Positions 54,688-63,301 of a stretch of DNA of 64,000 nucleotides are shown here, piece after piece; the first letter of the stretch is position 1, and every line of letters begins with the position of its first letter. The stretch comes from Affinundibacterium fentianense. GTDB taxonomy: Bacteria > Pseudomonadota > Gammaproteobacteria > Burkholderiales > Burkholderiaceae_D. The position numbers and the translations under genes were made by a program. Under the pieces are notes generated by a model, which was not told the origin of the DNA, made no database searches, and worked only from the letters and a program-made list of their open reading frames with translations. The stretch spans positions 612,664-676,663 of the forward strand of contig NZ_JAGSPJ010000001.1 in assembly GCF_018139545.1 (NCBI RefSeq). The letters are read 5' to 3'.

Positions 54688-55929
54688 ATGAAAATTTTAT
54701 TCGTACACCAAAATTTCCCTGCACAATTCAAGCATCTTGCGCCAGCACTCGCCCGAGATACAAATAACGAAATAAAAGCAATTTGTTTGACCCCACAACT
54801 TGGGAAGGTTTGGAACGGTGTTTCTATCCACAAATACGCAACCCGCCGTGTCAATTCAAGAGATATTCATCCTTGGTTGATCTCGACGGAGAGCAAGATC
54901 ATTCGTGCTGAGGCAGTCATGTATTGTGCACGGGAATTAGCAAAACAAGGATTCCACCCTGATCTAATTTTTGCCCACCCAGGCTGGGGAGAAGCCATGT
55001 TTCTCAAACTGGTTTGGCCCAATGCAAAGCTGCTCCTCTACTCCGAGTTTTACTATCACAGCAAAGGTTTTGATACTGGGTTTGATCCTGAATTTCCTCT
55101 TGCCGGTATTGGATCTGAGTGTTCGATCGAACTTAAAAATATGCACAATCTGTTTCAAATGCAGAACGCGGATGCTGCCCTTAGCCCGACACATTGGCAA
55201 GCAAGTAGCTTTCCATCTTGGTTTCAAACAAAGCTACGGGTTATTCATGATGGAATTGATACTGATTTAGTTAGACCCGATGAGCAAATCAGTTTTCAAG
55301 TCAATTCCGCGCTAACTGTAACAAAAAAGGATGAAATCATTACTTTCATCAATCGAAATTTTGAACCTTACCGCGGCTACCATATCTTTATGCGAGCGCT
55401 TCCCGCACTGTTAAAGGCACGCCCCAACGCGCAAGTCCTGTTGGTCGGTGGAGAGAGTGTGAGCTACGGGGAAAGCGCCCCCAAAGGTCAAAATTGGAAA
55501 ACTATTTTTTTTGATGAAATTAAACCGCAGCTTAGTCAACAAGAAATTCAACGCATCCATTTCTTGGGCACTGTACCGTATGCAAGATATCTCGCTCTTT
55601 TGCAAGTCTCGCGCGTCCATGTCTACTTAACCTATCCATTTATTTTGTCTTGGAGTTTACTCGAAGCGATGAGTGCTGGCTGTGCTATCGTCGCCAGTAA
55701 TACAGAACCTGTCAGTGAGGTTATTCAAGACGGCGTTCAGGGAAAACTAATGAATTTTTTCGACAGCGATGGATTACAAAAAACGATCTGCGATTTACTC
55801 GAAAATAAGGACGAACGCCAACGTTTAAGCACCAATGCGAGGCAACTGGTACGCGAACGCTACGACCTGAAAACTGTTTGTCTACCGGCACAATTAGCTT
55901 GGGTCAAATCACACGGGACTGCTCTCTAA
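54688..55929 (+). CDS. Glycosyltransferase family 4 protein
   Basis: ATG 54688 gives MKILFVHQNFPAQFKHLAPAL, a Rossmann-type start; a TTG at 54661 in frame is less likely. The 413-residue protein has an N-terminal GT4-like domain (HPGWGEAMFLKLVWPNAKLL, YSEFYY) and a C-terminal nucleotide-sugar-binding domain (VIHDGIDTDLVRP, NRNFEPYRGYHIFMRALP, SWSLLEAMSAGCAIVASNTEPVSEVIQDG). It probably builds a surface polysaccharide or glycosylates a protein. Sugar and acceptor are unknown; location beside the flagellar operon makes flagellin glycosylation a thought only. Confidence 0.88.
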   Translation: MKILFVHQNFPAQFKHLAPALARDTNNEIKAICLTPQLGKVWNGVSIHKYATRRVNSRDIHPWLISTESKIIRAEAVMYCARELAKQGFHPDLIFAHPGWGEAMFLKLVWPNAKLLLYSEFYYHSKGFDTGFDPEFPLAGIGSECSIELKNMHNLFQMQNADAALSPTHWQASSFPSWFQTKLRVIHDGIDTDLVRPDEQISFQVNSALTVTKKDEIITFINRNFEPYRGYHIFMRALPALLKARPNAQVLLVGGESVSYGESAPKGQNWKTIFFDEIKPQLSQQEIQRIHFLGTVPYARYLALLQVSRVHVYLTYPFILSWSLLEAMSAGCAIVASNTEPVSEVIQDGVQGKLMNFFDSDGLQKTICDLLENKDERQRLSTNARQLVRERYDLKTVCLPAQLAWVKSHGTAL

Positions 55930-55954
55930 TTTACCAATCCATCGAAAGCAAATG

Positions 55955-56257
55955 TTACAACACGACGATAGGCCAATCTAGAATCGCGATGTCTGAACGA
56001 GCAATCGCTACGCAAGGTAAAATATAACCATCCTGTTTCTCGTCGAAACTTAAGCTTGGCCACTCAATTTGGTAATACACCTCACCCAATTTAGTCTTGC
56101 ATAAGCAGGTCCTGCAACTGCCATTACGGCACGAGTTCGCTGGGCGGACGCCTTGTCGTAACGCTGCCAACAATATTGGTTCGCCCTCATTACAGACAAA
56201 TTCCCTGTTTTGCTTAATCAACGTTACTCGAAATTCTCGCGAATTCTCGGTAGACAT
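55955..56257 (-). CDS. Plant-type [2Fe-2S] ferredoxin
   Basis: The 100-residue protein contains the cluster ligands Cys43, Cys48, Cys51 and Cys82 in the CxxxxCxxC...C arrangement (NSCRNGSCRTCLC, ILPCVAIARSD). An extra Cys53 follows. Such ferredoxins carry single electrons to oxygenases or radical enzymes. It lies 7 bp after a small SCP2-domain gene that follows a methyltransferase gene, so the three are likely one transcript. The redox partner is not in the window. Confidence 0.92.
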   Translation of the reverse strand: MSTENSREFRVTLIKQNREFVCNEGEPILLAALRQGVRPANSCRNGSCRTCLCKTKLGEVYYQIEWPSLSFDEKQDGYILPCVAIARSDIAILDWPIVVL

Positions 56258-56264
56258 AGCTTAC

Positions 56265-56567
56265 TCAAACGACTTTCTGCAGGCGCATAGCGACACTCAT
56301 ATCCCCCGCCAATTTCAAACGACCGCTCATGAAACCCTGAACAGGCTTCAATTCTCCATCTAAAAGGGCAACTAAATCTAGCAATGACAAAGTCACAGTG
56401 CAGATTGCCTCGCGGCTTTGATTGTCAACGATGTGGGGATTTTGCAAGGCATCGACGAACACGACCCCTTCCACTCCACAATCAAATTTCAGAGTCGCGT
56501 GCAAACTACTGTTCTGCCCCAACTTTTCACGGATTCTATTCGTACACTCGACGAGCTGACTGTTCAT
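56265..56567 (-). CDS. SCP2 sterol/lipid-binding domain protein
   Basis: ATG 56567 has AAAGGG eight bases upstream and is preferred over a GTG at 56576. The product of 100 residues resembles SCP2-like domains (ATLKFDCGVEGVVFVD, CTVTLSLLDLVALLDGELKP, FMSGRLKLAGDMSVAMRLQKV). Such single-domain proteins bind hydrophobic ligands in the cytoplasm. It lies between a methyltransferase gene (12 bp) and a ferredoxin gene (7 bp), suggesting work on a lipid-like substrate. Confidence 0.85.
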   Translation of the reverse strand: MNSQLVECTNRIREKLGQNSSLHATLKFDCGVEGVVFVDALQNPHIVDNQSREAICTVTLSLLDLVALLDGELKPVQGFMSGRLKLAGDMSVAMRLQKVV

Positions 56568-56579
56568 CCCACACACCCT

Positions 56580-57233
56580 TTATTTCAATACGCAAGTCAA
56601 CATCCAAAAGAACTCATTACGACTTAAACGAATATCGCGGGCGACGGCAGAAAATTTCTTCTTTAAGTAGCTATCAGTGGGAAAATTCTTGATGATTTCA
56701 AGGCGACTCCCGTCAGGTGTCTCGCGAATTTGATAAGTATTACCGTCAGAATCAGTACGCGCAGTGGGAGCAGTAAAGTCCTCCACAACATTGTCATCAA
56801 TCAATACCAATAATCCACCGCTGCCAATTGCTTTCTTAATGTTCGCTAGGACCATGCTATATTCATCGCGCCGTACATGCGACCATACACCTGCGGCAAA
56901 ACACGCGTTGAATTGCCGATCATTCGGCAAACTTAAATTGCGCCAATCTGCTATCGCAAACTCGACTTTACCATCGGGATAATCATGATCTTGCGCGATT
57001 TCCAGCATCACTTCATTGATATCTGTCGCCAACACTGCGTTTGCTGTTTCAGCGAAATGTTGCGTCCAGTAGCCGGTACCACAGCCCAGCTCCAAGACTT
57101 CTCGCCCTGCTAAAGCGGCACTTACGTGTTCCGCTGCCGCATAGGCATCTTCTTCCAAATCAGGTTCTTGGTATTTCTCATCGTAATTTTCTGCACATAG
57201 TGCATAATAATTTGCCAAAACTTCAGTTGTCAT
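56580..57233 (-). CDS. Class I SAM-dependent methyltransferase
   Basis: The 217-residue protein has the SAM-binding motif LELGCGTGYWTQHF near residues 45-58, ATDINEVMLEIA as motif II and FAIADWRNLSLP as the acidic loop, then a C-terminal region with a charged beta-rich segment. The substrate is unknown. It heads a probable three-gene unit with the SCP2 and ferredoxin genes. Confidence 0.9.
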   Translation of the reverse strand: MTTEVLANYYALCAENYDEKYQEPDLEEDAYAAAEHVSAALAGREVLELGCGTGYWTQHFAETANAVLATDINEVMLEIAQDHDYPDGKVEFAIADWRNLSLPNDRQFNACFAAGVWSHVRRDEYSMVLANIKKAIGSGGLLVLIDDNVVEDFTAPTARTDSDGNTYQIRETPDGSRLEIIKNFPTDSYLKKKFSAVARDIRLSRNEFFWMLTCVLK

Positions 57234-57306
57234 TGTGTTCTTTCAAAACGCTTCAATCCCCTACTTCTCAGTGCTTGAATCTCAGGGTAAGTTGATCCAA
57301 ATAAAA

Positions 57307-58248
57307 TTACAGGTCGTAATTATCCTTCCCCCCCTGCATCACTTGATCAATTAGTTTTCTGTTCATGGTCGGTGACAACATTTCAATAAACGTGTACATG
57401 TAAGTTCGCAAATAAGCCCCTTGGCGCACTGCAACTCGCGACACATTCATCCCAAATAAATGCCCAACGGGAATCGCACGTAAATTGACATCACGTTCAG
57501 CATCAAAGGCCATTCCGGCGATGATGCCTACGCCCATTCCTAATTCGACATAAGTCTTAATCACATCGGCATCAATCGCTTCCAATAAAACATCGGGTTT
57601 CAACTGCCTTAGCTCAAAAGCGTGATCAATCTTGCTACGCCCAGCGAATGCCGCATCGTACGTAATAAGTGGGTAGCGTGCGATTTCTTCCAAGGTAATC
57701 GCTTTCAACTTCATTAATGGATGATCGGGAGCTACGACTACCACATGTTCCCATTGGTAGCATGGCATCGAAACAAGGCCATCGACACTGGTAATCGCTT
57801 CCGTCGCAATGGCAATATCGGCCTGATCACGCATCACCATTTCTGCGATCTGTTTCGGGCTGCCTTGCAGCAAGGACAATCGGACCTTGGGATACTTTTG
57901 CATAAAGGCTTGAACTAATTTCGGCAAAGCATATCTCGCCTGCGTATGCGTCGTTGCAATCGTAAAGCTGCCGCTGTCTTGTGCGGCAAATTCTTTACCA
58001 ATGCGCTTCAGGCCATCAATTTCTTGCATAATCATTTCAACCGACTTCAGCACCGCACGACCTGGCTCGGTGAGGCCTCGAATACGTTTCCCATGGCGGG
58101 CAAAGATATCGACGCCCAATTCTTCTTCTAATTCAATAATTGCTTTCGAAACGCCAGGCTGTGAAGTAAATAGTGCCTTTGCTGCTTCGGTAAGATTGAA
58201 GTTTTGTCTGACAGCTTCACGGACAAAACGTAATTGATGGAGATTCAT
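57307..58248 (-). CDS. cysB: CysB-type LysR family regulator
   Basis: The 313-residue protein opens with a LysR helix-turn-helix (MNLHQLRFVREAVRQNFNL, TEAAKALFTSQPGVSKAIIELEEELGVDIF in parts) and has the CysB/Cbl-like effector domain (TTHTQARYALPKLVQAFMQKYP, LLQGSPKQIAEMVMRDQADIAIATEAI). CysB controls sulfate assimilation genes with O- or N-acetylserine as inducer. Its target genes are not nearby in the window. Cbl or another paralogue is possible. Confidence 0.9.
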   Translation of the reverse strand: MNLHQLRFVREAVRQNFNLTEAAKALFTSQPGVSKAIIELEEELGVDIFARHGKRIRGLTEPGRAVLKSVEMIMQEIDGLKRIGKEFAAQDSGSFTIATTHTQARYALPKLVQAFMQKYPKVRLSLLQGSPKQIAEMVMRDQADIAIATEAITSVDGLVSMPCYQWEHVVVVAPDHPLMKLKAITLEEIARYPLITYDAAFAGRSKIDHAFELRQLKPDVLLEAIDADVIKTYVELGMGVGIIAGMAFDAERDVNLRAIPVGHLFGMNVSRVAVRQGAYLRTYMYTFIEMLSPTMNRKLIDQVMQGGKDNYDL

Positions 58249-58447
58249 TCATGCATCCTTGGGTCAGAATAAAGTCATTTTACGGTACGAATTCAACGAC
58301 TATTTAGTTGCAAGCATCGACATTTCTTTGCTTTTCTTTATACCACAAAGAAACACTTTATTCAGTTTATATAACTTAGACAGTATATAGGCTCAAGAAT
58401 GGAATTTCTAGAAAAAAACTTCTCTCAGTTCAAATAATCATGCATCG

Positions 58448-59437
58448 CTATTTCTTCGCGCACTCGACCACACTCTGCTCAATAGCACCAAAAATCGTTT
58501 TCCCTTGTTTATCGAACATTTCGATCCGAATTTGATCACCGAATTTCATAAAACTGGTACTTGCCTCGCCATCTGCAATCATTTCTAAAGCGCGCTTTTC
58601 TGCAATACAACTAAATCCTTTCTTGGGATCTTTGTTCGAAACTGTACCTGATCCGATAATCGTCCCCGCACGGGCATTTCTGGTCTTACACAGATGCGTA
58701 ATCAACTGGGGAAATGAAAAAACCATATCCACGCCAGCATTCGGTTGACCAACTAGAACGTCATTCCAACTAGAGCGCAATGCTAAATGAACCTTACCAT
58801 CTTTCCACGCGTCCCCTAATTCATCAGGGGTTACAGCAACCGGTGAAAAACTCGATGCAGGTTTGGATTGAAAGAAACCAAAACCTTTTGCCAATTCAGC
58901 GGGAATCAAATTGCGTAAGGACACGTCATTAACCAACATCAATAAGCGAATGTGCTCCGCCGCGTGTTGTACCTTTACTCCCATTGGCACATCGCCGGTA
59001 ATCACTGCGACCTCGCTTTCGAAGTCAATTCCCCATTCTTCTGAGATCAACTCAATATCATCCATCGGGCCTATAAAGTCATCACTGCCCCCTTGGTACA
59101 TCAAGGGATCATGCCAAAAACTTTCAGGCATTTCTGCATTTCTTGCCTTGCGCACCAATTCAACATGGTTCACATAAGCTGAACCATCGGCCCATTGAAA
59201 GGCGCGAGGCAACGGTGCCATACAATTCTTTGGTTCGAAATCGAAACTATTGATGCCGCGACCGGCGTTTAATCTTTCATAAATTTCACGCAATTGTGGC
59301 TCAATAAAATTCCAATCATCCAACGCGTGCTGCAATGTTGGCGCAACGCCATCTGCTATCTGTGCGGTCTTCAAGTCCCGTGATACAACCGCAAGTTGGC
59401 CATCACGTGTTCCATCTTTTAACGTCGCTAATTTCAT
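58448..59437 (-). CDS. Fumarylacetoacetate hydrolase family protein
   Basis: The 329-residue protein has the FAH-type core: YQGGSDDFIGPMDDI, the metal-binding acidic residues in GIDFESEVAVITGDVPMG, GSGTVSNKDPKKGFSCIAEKR and FGDQIRIEMFDKQGKTIFG. It is closest in style to the bacterial FAH-like enzymes near aromatic amino acid breakdown, which cut C-C bonds of acyl-pyruvate-like compounds. No other homogentisate-pathway gene is in the window, so the exact substrate is open. Confidence 0.92.
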   Translation of the reverse strand: MKLATLKDGTRDGQLAVVSRDLKTAQIADGVAPTLQHALDDWNFIEPQLREIYERLNAGRGINSFDFEPKNCMAPLPRAFQWADGSAYVNHVELVRKARNAEMPESFWHDPLMYQGGSDDFIGPMDDIELISEEWGIDFESEVAVITGDVPMGVKVQHAAEHIRLLMLVNDVSLRNLIPAELAKGFGFFQSKPASSFSPVAVTPDELGDAWKDGKVHLALRSSWNDVLVGQPNAGVDMVFSFPQLITHLCKTRNARAGTIIGSGTVSNKDPKKGFSCIAEKRALEMIADGEASTSFMKFGDQIRIEMFDKQGKTIFGAIEQSVVECAKK

Positions 59438-59565
59438 TGTTGTACCGAATCTTTATCAATTCACATAAGTTGAGGAATTCGCCATAGAATAAGGCATTCG
59501 GTGAAATTGTACCTTGATCAAGCAAAAAATTCGTGTTTTCACGACAAATTCGGCGGGAGAAAAAT

Positions 59566-60081
59566 TTGGACAGAGAGATCATTTTAGAAACTGAACGCCT
59601 AAGACTTCGTACGATGGACGAATCCGACGCGGCTTTCTACTTACAACTCGTAAACGACCCGACATTCATCGACAATATCCGCGATAAAGGAATTCGTAAT
59701 CTAGAGGACGCAAAAAAAGCGATACAGACTGGACATCAAGACGTGCAAGCGAAAATGGGATTTAGCTTGTATTTAGTTGAGCGAAAAATTGACGGTAACG
59801 CAATTGGTCTTTGCGGCTTAGTCAAACGTCCTGAATTAGAAGATATTGATATTGGCTATGCTTACCTTCCTGAATTTACTGGACAAGCTTACGCCTATGA
59901 AGCCGGTCTTGCTGTAATAGCTTACGCGAAAGACCACTTGAAACTGACGAAACTCGTCGCGATTACCTCCCCTCACAACATCGCTTCAGAAAAGCTTCTG
60001 CTCAAAATGGGACTTCATTTCGTACAGACGATCGCATGGAATGAGGGCAAAGAAGTCAAATTTTTTCAAATTCAATTTTGA
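59566..60081 (+). CDS. GNAT family N-acetyltransferase (RimJ/RimL-like)
   Basis: The start TTG 59566 is preferred because GGGAG lies seven bases before it; a GTG at 59533 would extend the frame. The 171-residue protein has ILETERLRLRTMDESDAAFY, IGLCGLVKRPELEDIDIGYAYLPEFTGQAYAYEAG and a C-terminal SPHNIASEKLLLKMGLHF, typical of GNAT enzymes that acetylate amino groups with acetyl-CoA. The target is unknown. It is followed by a strong terminator. Confidence 0.88.
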   Translation: MDREIILETERLRLRTMDESDAAFYLQLVNDPTFIDNIRDKGIRNLEDAKKAIQTGHQDVQAKMGFSLYLVERKIDGNAIGLCGLVKRPELEDIDIGYAYLPEFTGQAYAYEAGLAVIAYAKDHLKLTKLVAITSPHNIASEKLLLKMGLHFVQTIAWNEGKEVKFFQIQF

Positions 60082-60104
60082 TCGATCAAGACACTGAAAT
60101 TCAA

Positions 60105-60135
60105 AAAAAACGGGCATCAAATGTGCCCGTTTTTT
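60105..60135. terminator. Bidirectional intrinsic terminator
   Basis: AAAAAACGGGCA (60105-60116) pairs perfectly with TGCCCGTTTTTT (60124-60135) around a 7-base loop. It can end both the acetyltransferase gene and the convergent DUF1854 gene. Confidence 0.93.
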
Positions 60136-60158
60136 GCCTTGGATAACTACCAAAAACT

Positions 60159-60626
60159 CTATAAAAAACGATCAAGAATTTTACGGCTCTGTTTATCAAT
60201 TTCGTACATGTTGCGTATTAAAAAATGAATGCCATGATTATCGGAAATCAGTAAAGACTCTTTACCAACCCGGCGAATATCCTCGTCACCTTTTAACACA
60301 AAGTGTGTCGCACCGCGATCAGTCTGCACATGCCAAGTGCAAGGGGTTGCAAAACTTGTGACGCTCGTGATGCTATTGATTTCCGGCATAAACTCGCGCC
60401 CCTCCAATTCAGTGCTAATCAAATCTCGAATAGGTGCAGGCAAGTCAGACAAATGATCGATCCAAGCAACTTCTGCGCCGTTTTCTTTGACCAAAGAGAT
60501 GCCATCGTTAGGAGATTGAATCGGAAATGCGCGAACAGGACGTACATCCACATGTTCTACACCATTTAAATCGGTTAGGACGAGTTGCGCAAATGAATTG
60601 CGGCGCAATTGAAAAGTGATTGTCAT
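60159..60626 (-). CDS. DUF1854 protein associated with cyanophycin metabolism
   Basis: The 155-residue protein is of the DUF1854 type (LTDLNGVEHVDVRPVRAFPI, WIDHLSDLPAPIRDLI, ITSVTSFATPCTWHVQTDRG, RRVGKESLLISDNHGIHFLIRN). The function is unknown. In Betaproteobacteria this family is commonly found beside an ABC exporter and the cyanophycin synthetases, exactly the order seen here. It begins 2 bp after the ABC transporter stop codon and is surely co-translated. No membrane helix is predicted by eye. Confidence 0.85.
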   Translation of the reverse strand: MTITFQLRRNSFAQLVLTDLNGVEHVDVRPVRAFPIQSPNDGISLVKENGAEVAWIDHLSDLPAPIRDLISTELEGREFMPEINSITSVTSFATPCTWHVQTDRGATHFVLKGDEDIRRVGKESLLISDNHGIHFLIRNMYEIDKQSRKILDRFL

Positions 60627-60628
60627 AT

Positions 60629-62893
60629 TTATTCGCCTCCGATCGCCATTGCAGCCGCATTTCTGGCTTGCGCTTCATACAGTTTAAAATAAGCTCCCTG
60701 CTTTGCCATCAACTCGTCATGACTACCAACCTCGACGATTTCGCCACGATCCAAGACGACTAAACGATCAGCTTTATGCAAAGTCGATAATCGATGTGCG
60801 ATCGCGATTGTTGTGCGCCCTTGCACTAAATTATCCAGCGCCTTTTGAATTTCTTTTTCCGTTTCAGAGTCAACTGAAGAGGTTGCTTCATCCATAATCA
60901 AAATACGTGGATCGATCAGCAAAGCGCGTGCAATCGAAATCCTTTGCCGCTCACCACCAGATAATCCTTGCCCGCGTTCCCCCACCATCGAATCGTATCC
61001 TTGAGGCAAACGTAAAATAAATTCGTGGGCATGTGCAGCTCGGGCCGCTGCGATAATTTCTTCTCGCGTCGCATCTGGCTTACCATAGGCAATGTTGTCC
61101 GCGATCGTTCCGAAGAACAAAAACGGTTCTTGTAGGACCAACCCAATATTGCGTCGATAATCTGCAACAGCAAAAGCCCGAATATCCACACCATCGAGCA
61201 AAATTGCCCCTTCCGCGACATCATAGAATCGGCAAATCAAATTCACCAAAGTGCTCTTTCCGGATCCACTATGACCAACCAAGCCAATCATTTCACCGGG
61301 CTGAATATTTAAGCTTACATTGCGATTGACTGCGCGATTGCCATAGCGGAATCCGACTTCACGTAACTCAATTTGTCCCTTGACCTCTTGAACTTTGACT
61401 GGATTTTGCGGCTCTGGGACGCTAGAAACATGATCCAAAATATCAAAAATCCGTTTCGCCGCTGAGGCTGACTTCTGAGTCACTGAAACAATCCGACTCA
61501 TTGAATCAATGCGACCATAAAAATTACTAATGAATGCAACCGCTGACACCAATGCACCGACCGTAATTTCGTTGTGAGAAACCTGCCATATACCAAAACC
61601 CCAAACGACGAGAATACCAACATCGGTGAGGAAAGAGACGATTGGCGAAAATAAAGACCAAACTTTATTTAACTTATCATTCACAGCCAAATTGTGTTTA
61701 TTTGCCTCGCGAAAACGTGTCGCCTCGCGCTGTTCCTGCGCAAATGCCTTCACCACACGAATACCCGGAATGGTATCAGCTAAAACATTTGTCACTTCGC
61801 CCCAAACCCTATCGATTTTTTCAAACCCTGTTCGCAGTCGATCACGAACCATATGTATCGCCCATGCGATCAGTGGTAGAGGCAAGAGCGTCACCAAGGC
61901 CAATTTGGTATCGATCGTCAAGAGAAACGCCGCTGTCATCAAAAACATCAGGACGTCCGTCGCAAAGTCCAATAAATGCAAGGACAAATAAACGCAAATT
62001 CTGTCACTTTCGCTGCCAATGCGCGACATCAAATCGCCTGTACGTTTGCTGCCAAAATACTCCAACGACAGCTTTAGCAAGTGTTCATAGGTTGCCGTGC
62101 GCAAATCGGCACCAATGCGCTCGGACACTAACGCTAAAATGTAAGTTTTTCCCCAACTTAAAAGCCACGCCAAAACAGCGGCGCCAAACAAGCCCCCAAT
62201 ATAAATTGCAACAAGACTTGGCTCGACATGCTGCCCATTTTGATACGGAATCAAAACTTTATCCGTCAATGGCTTGGTCAAGTAGCGCGGTATCATGTGC
62301 GCTGCTGTCCCTAAGAACATGAGAGTAAACCCAATCAACAGGGGAATTCTATATGGACGAGCGAACCGCCATAAGCGAAATAAGGTCCAAGTCGATGGTG
62401 GTGTGTGTACCACTTTTGTACATACGGGGCATTCGTCCTGGTCTGGCTCCAAAACTGCCTTACAACTTGGACAAACATTTTGCTCGATCCGCTCAACTGG
62501 GCGACCTGTCAAAAATTCATGTTGCTGTTCTCGAAACGCGTCCATTAGCCGGATCATCAACAAGTTCTGTCCGAGCGTAAAGCGCCAATGCGCTAACAAA
62601 TGATTTGCATCTGAAAGTTCGAGGTGCCCCACGCCAGCATGATCGTGGTGCCGCAACTGCAGTCCGTCCGAAAAAGCCCAGCTAGTCCATTCTGCGCAGT
62701 CTGGTGATTTAGACAAAAGTCGACGGTTCGTCACAACAATTAATCCCGCTTGAAAGCGCAATTTTGCATCCAAATCAGTCTCAACAGCACTCATTAGTAA
62801 TTCATCTTGCACTAATTGCAAATTCAATTCTTGTTTCCATTCTGCAGGAACATTTACTACAGAATTAGCGGCTATGGATACACCTGTTGTCAT
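60629..62893 (-). CDS. ABC exporter with N-terminal zinc ribbon, cyanophycin-associated
   Basis: The 754-residue half-transporter has an unusual soluble N-terminus of about 160 residues ending in a zinc-ribbon-like motif, Cys141-x2-Cys144 and Cys155-x2-Cys158. A six-helix exporter-type membrane domain follows (about 170-470), then an ATPase domain with Walker A HSGSGKST, signature LSGGERQRIS and Walker B ILIMDEATSSVD. It looks functional as a homodimer. The substrate is unknown. It is grouped with the DUF1854 gene and diverges from the CphA'-type gene, as in other betaproteobacterial cyanophycin loci. Confidence 0.9.
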   Translation of the reverse strand: MTTGVSIAANSVVNVPAEWKQELNLQLVQDELLMSAVETDLDAKLRFQAGLIVVTNRRLLSKSPDCAEWTSWAFSDGLQLRHHDHAGVGHLELSDANHLLAHWRFTLGQNLLMIRLMDAFREQQHEFLTGRPVERIEQNVCPSCKAVLEPDQDECPVCTKVVHTPPSTWTLFRLWRFARPYRIPLLIGFTLMFLGTAAHMIPRYLTKPLTDKVLIPYQNGQHVEPSLVAIYIGGLFGAAVLAWLLSWGKTYILALVSERIGADLRTATYEHLLKLSLEYFGSKRTGDLMSRIGSESDRICVYLSLHLLDFATDVLMFLMTAAFLLTIDTKLALVTLLPLPLIAWAIHMVRDRLRTGFEKIDRVWGEVTNVLADTIPGIRVVKAFAQEQREATRFREANKHNLAVNDKLNKVWSLFSPIVSFLTDVGILVVWGFGIWQVSHNEITVGALVSAVAFISNFYGRIDSMSRIVSVTQKSASAAKRIFDILDHVSSVPEPQNPVKVQEVKGQIELREVGFRYGNRAVNRNVSLNIQPGEMIGLVGHSGSGKSTLVNLICRFYDVAEGAILLDGVDIRAFAVADYRRNIGLVLQEPFLFFGTIADNIAYGKPDATREEIIAAARAAHAHEFILRLPQGYDSMVGERGQGLSGGERQRISIARALLIDPRILIMDEATSSVDSETEKEIQKALDNLVQGRTTIAIAHRLSTLHKADRLVVLDRGEIVEVGSHDELMAKQGAYFKLYEAQARNAAAMAIGGE

Positions 62894-63301
62894 TGTTCAA
62901 TGAACTCCAAAAACGCTTTTTCACTTCCATGAAAAAACAATCAATTATTAAAAAAACCGCATTATTTTCGCAAGAACGGGTGACCTGAAGATGGACTCCA
63001 GTAAAAAAAGCACGATAAAACTACCCGAGGATGCATCAAGCTGTATGACTGAAAGCACAATTTACGGTATTCTGTCGAAAAGGAAACAGGATCAAGGAGA
63101 TTATCCATTTTTGTGATCAATAAGAAGTATACCAGCAAGCTTTGGAATAACCATTTCAAATTTTGCTGTATTTAACAATGTATGTCAGCCCGACCGACTG
63201 CGAATTCGTTAATACGCTCGAACGGCAATGACTACCAGCTTGAGTTCCGACAAAATGAAAATGAATGATTAGGTCATCATTCCATAAAATAATTGATATT
63301 C
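62894..63301. other. Divergent intergenic region before the cyanophycin synthetase gene
   Basis: These 408 bp separate the ABC exporter and the cphA'-type gene, so both promoters should be here. I see AT-rich stretches but no clear promoter pair, no strong inverted repeat and no credible small gene. One minus-strand frame (62962-63159) has no ribosome-binding site or protein-like composition. Confidence 0.4.
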
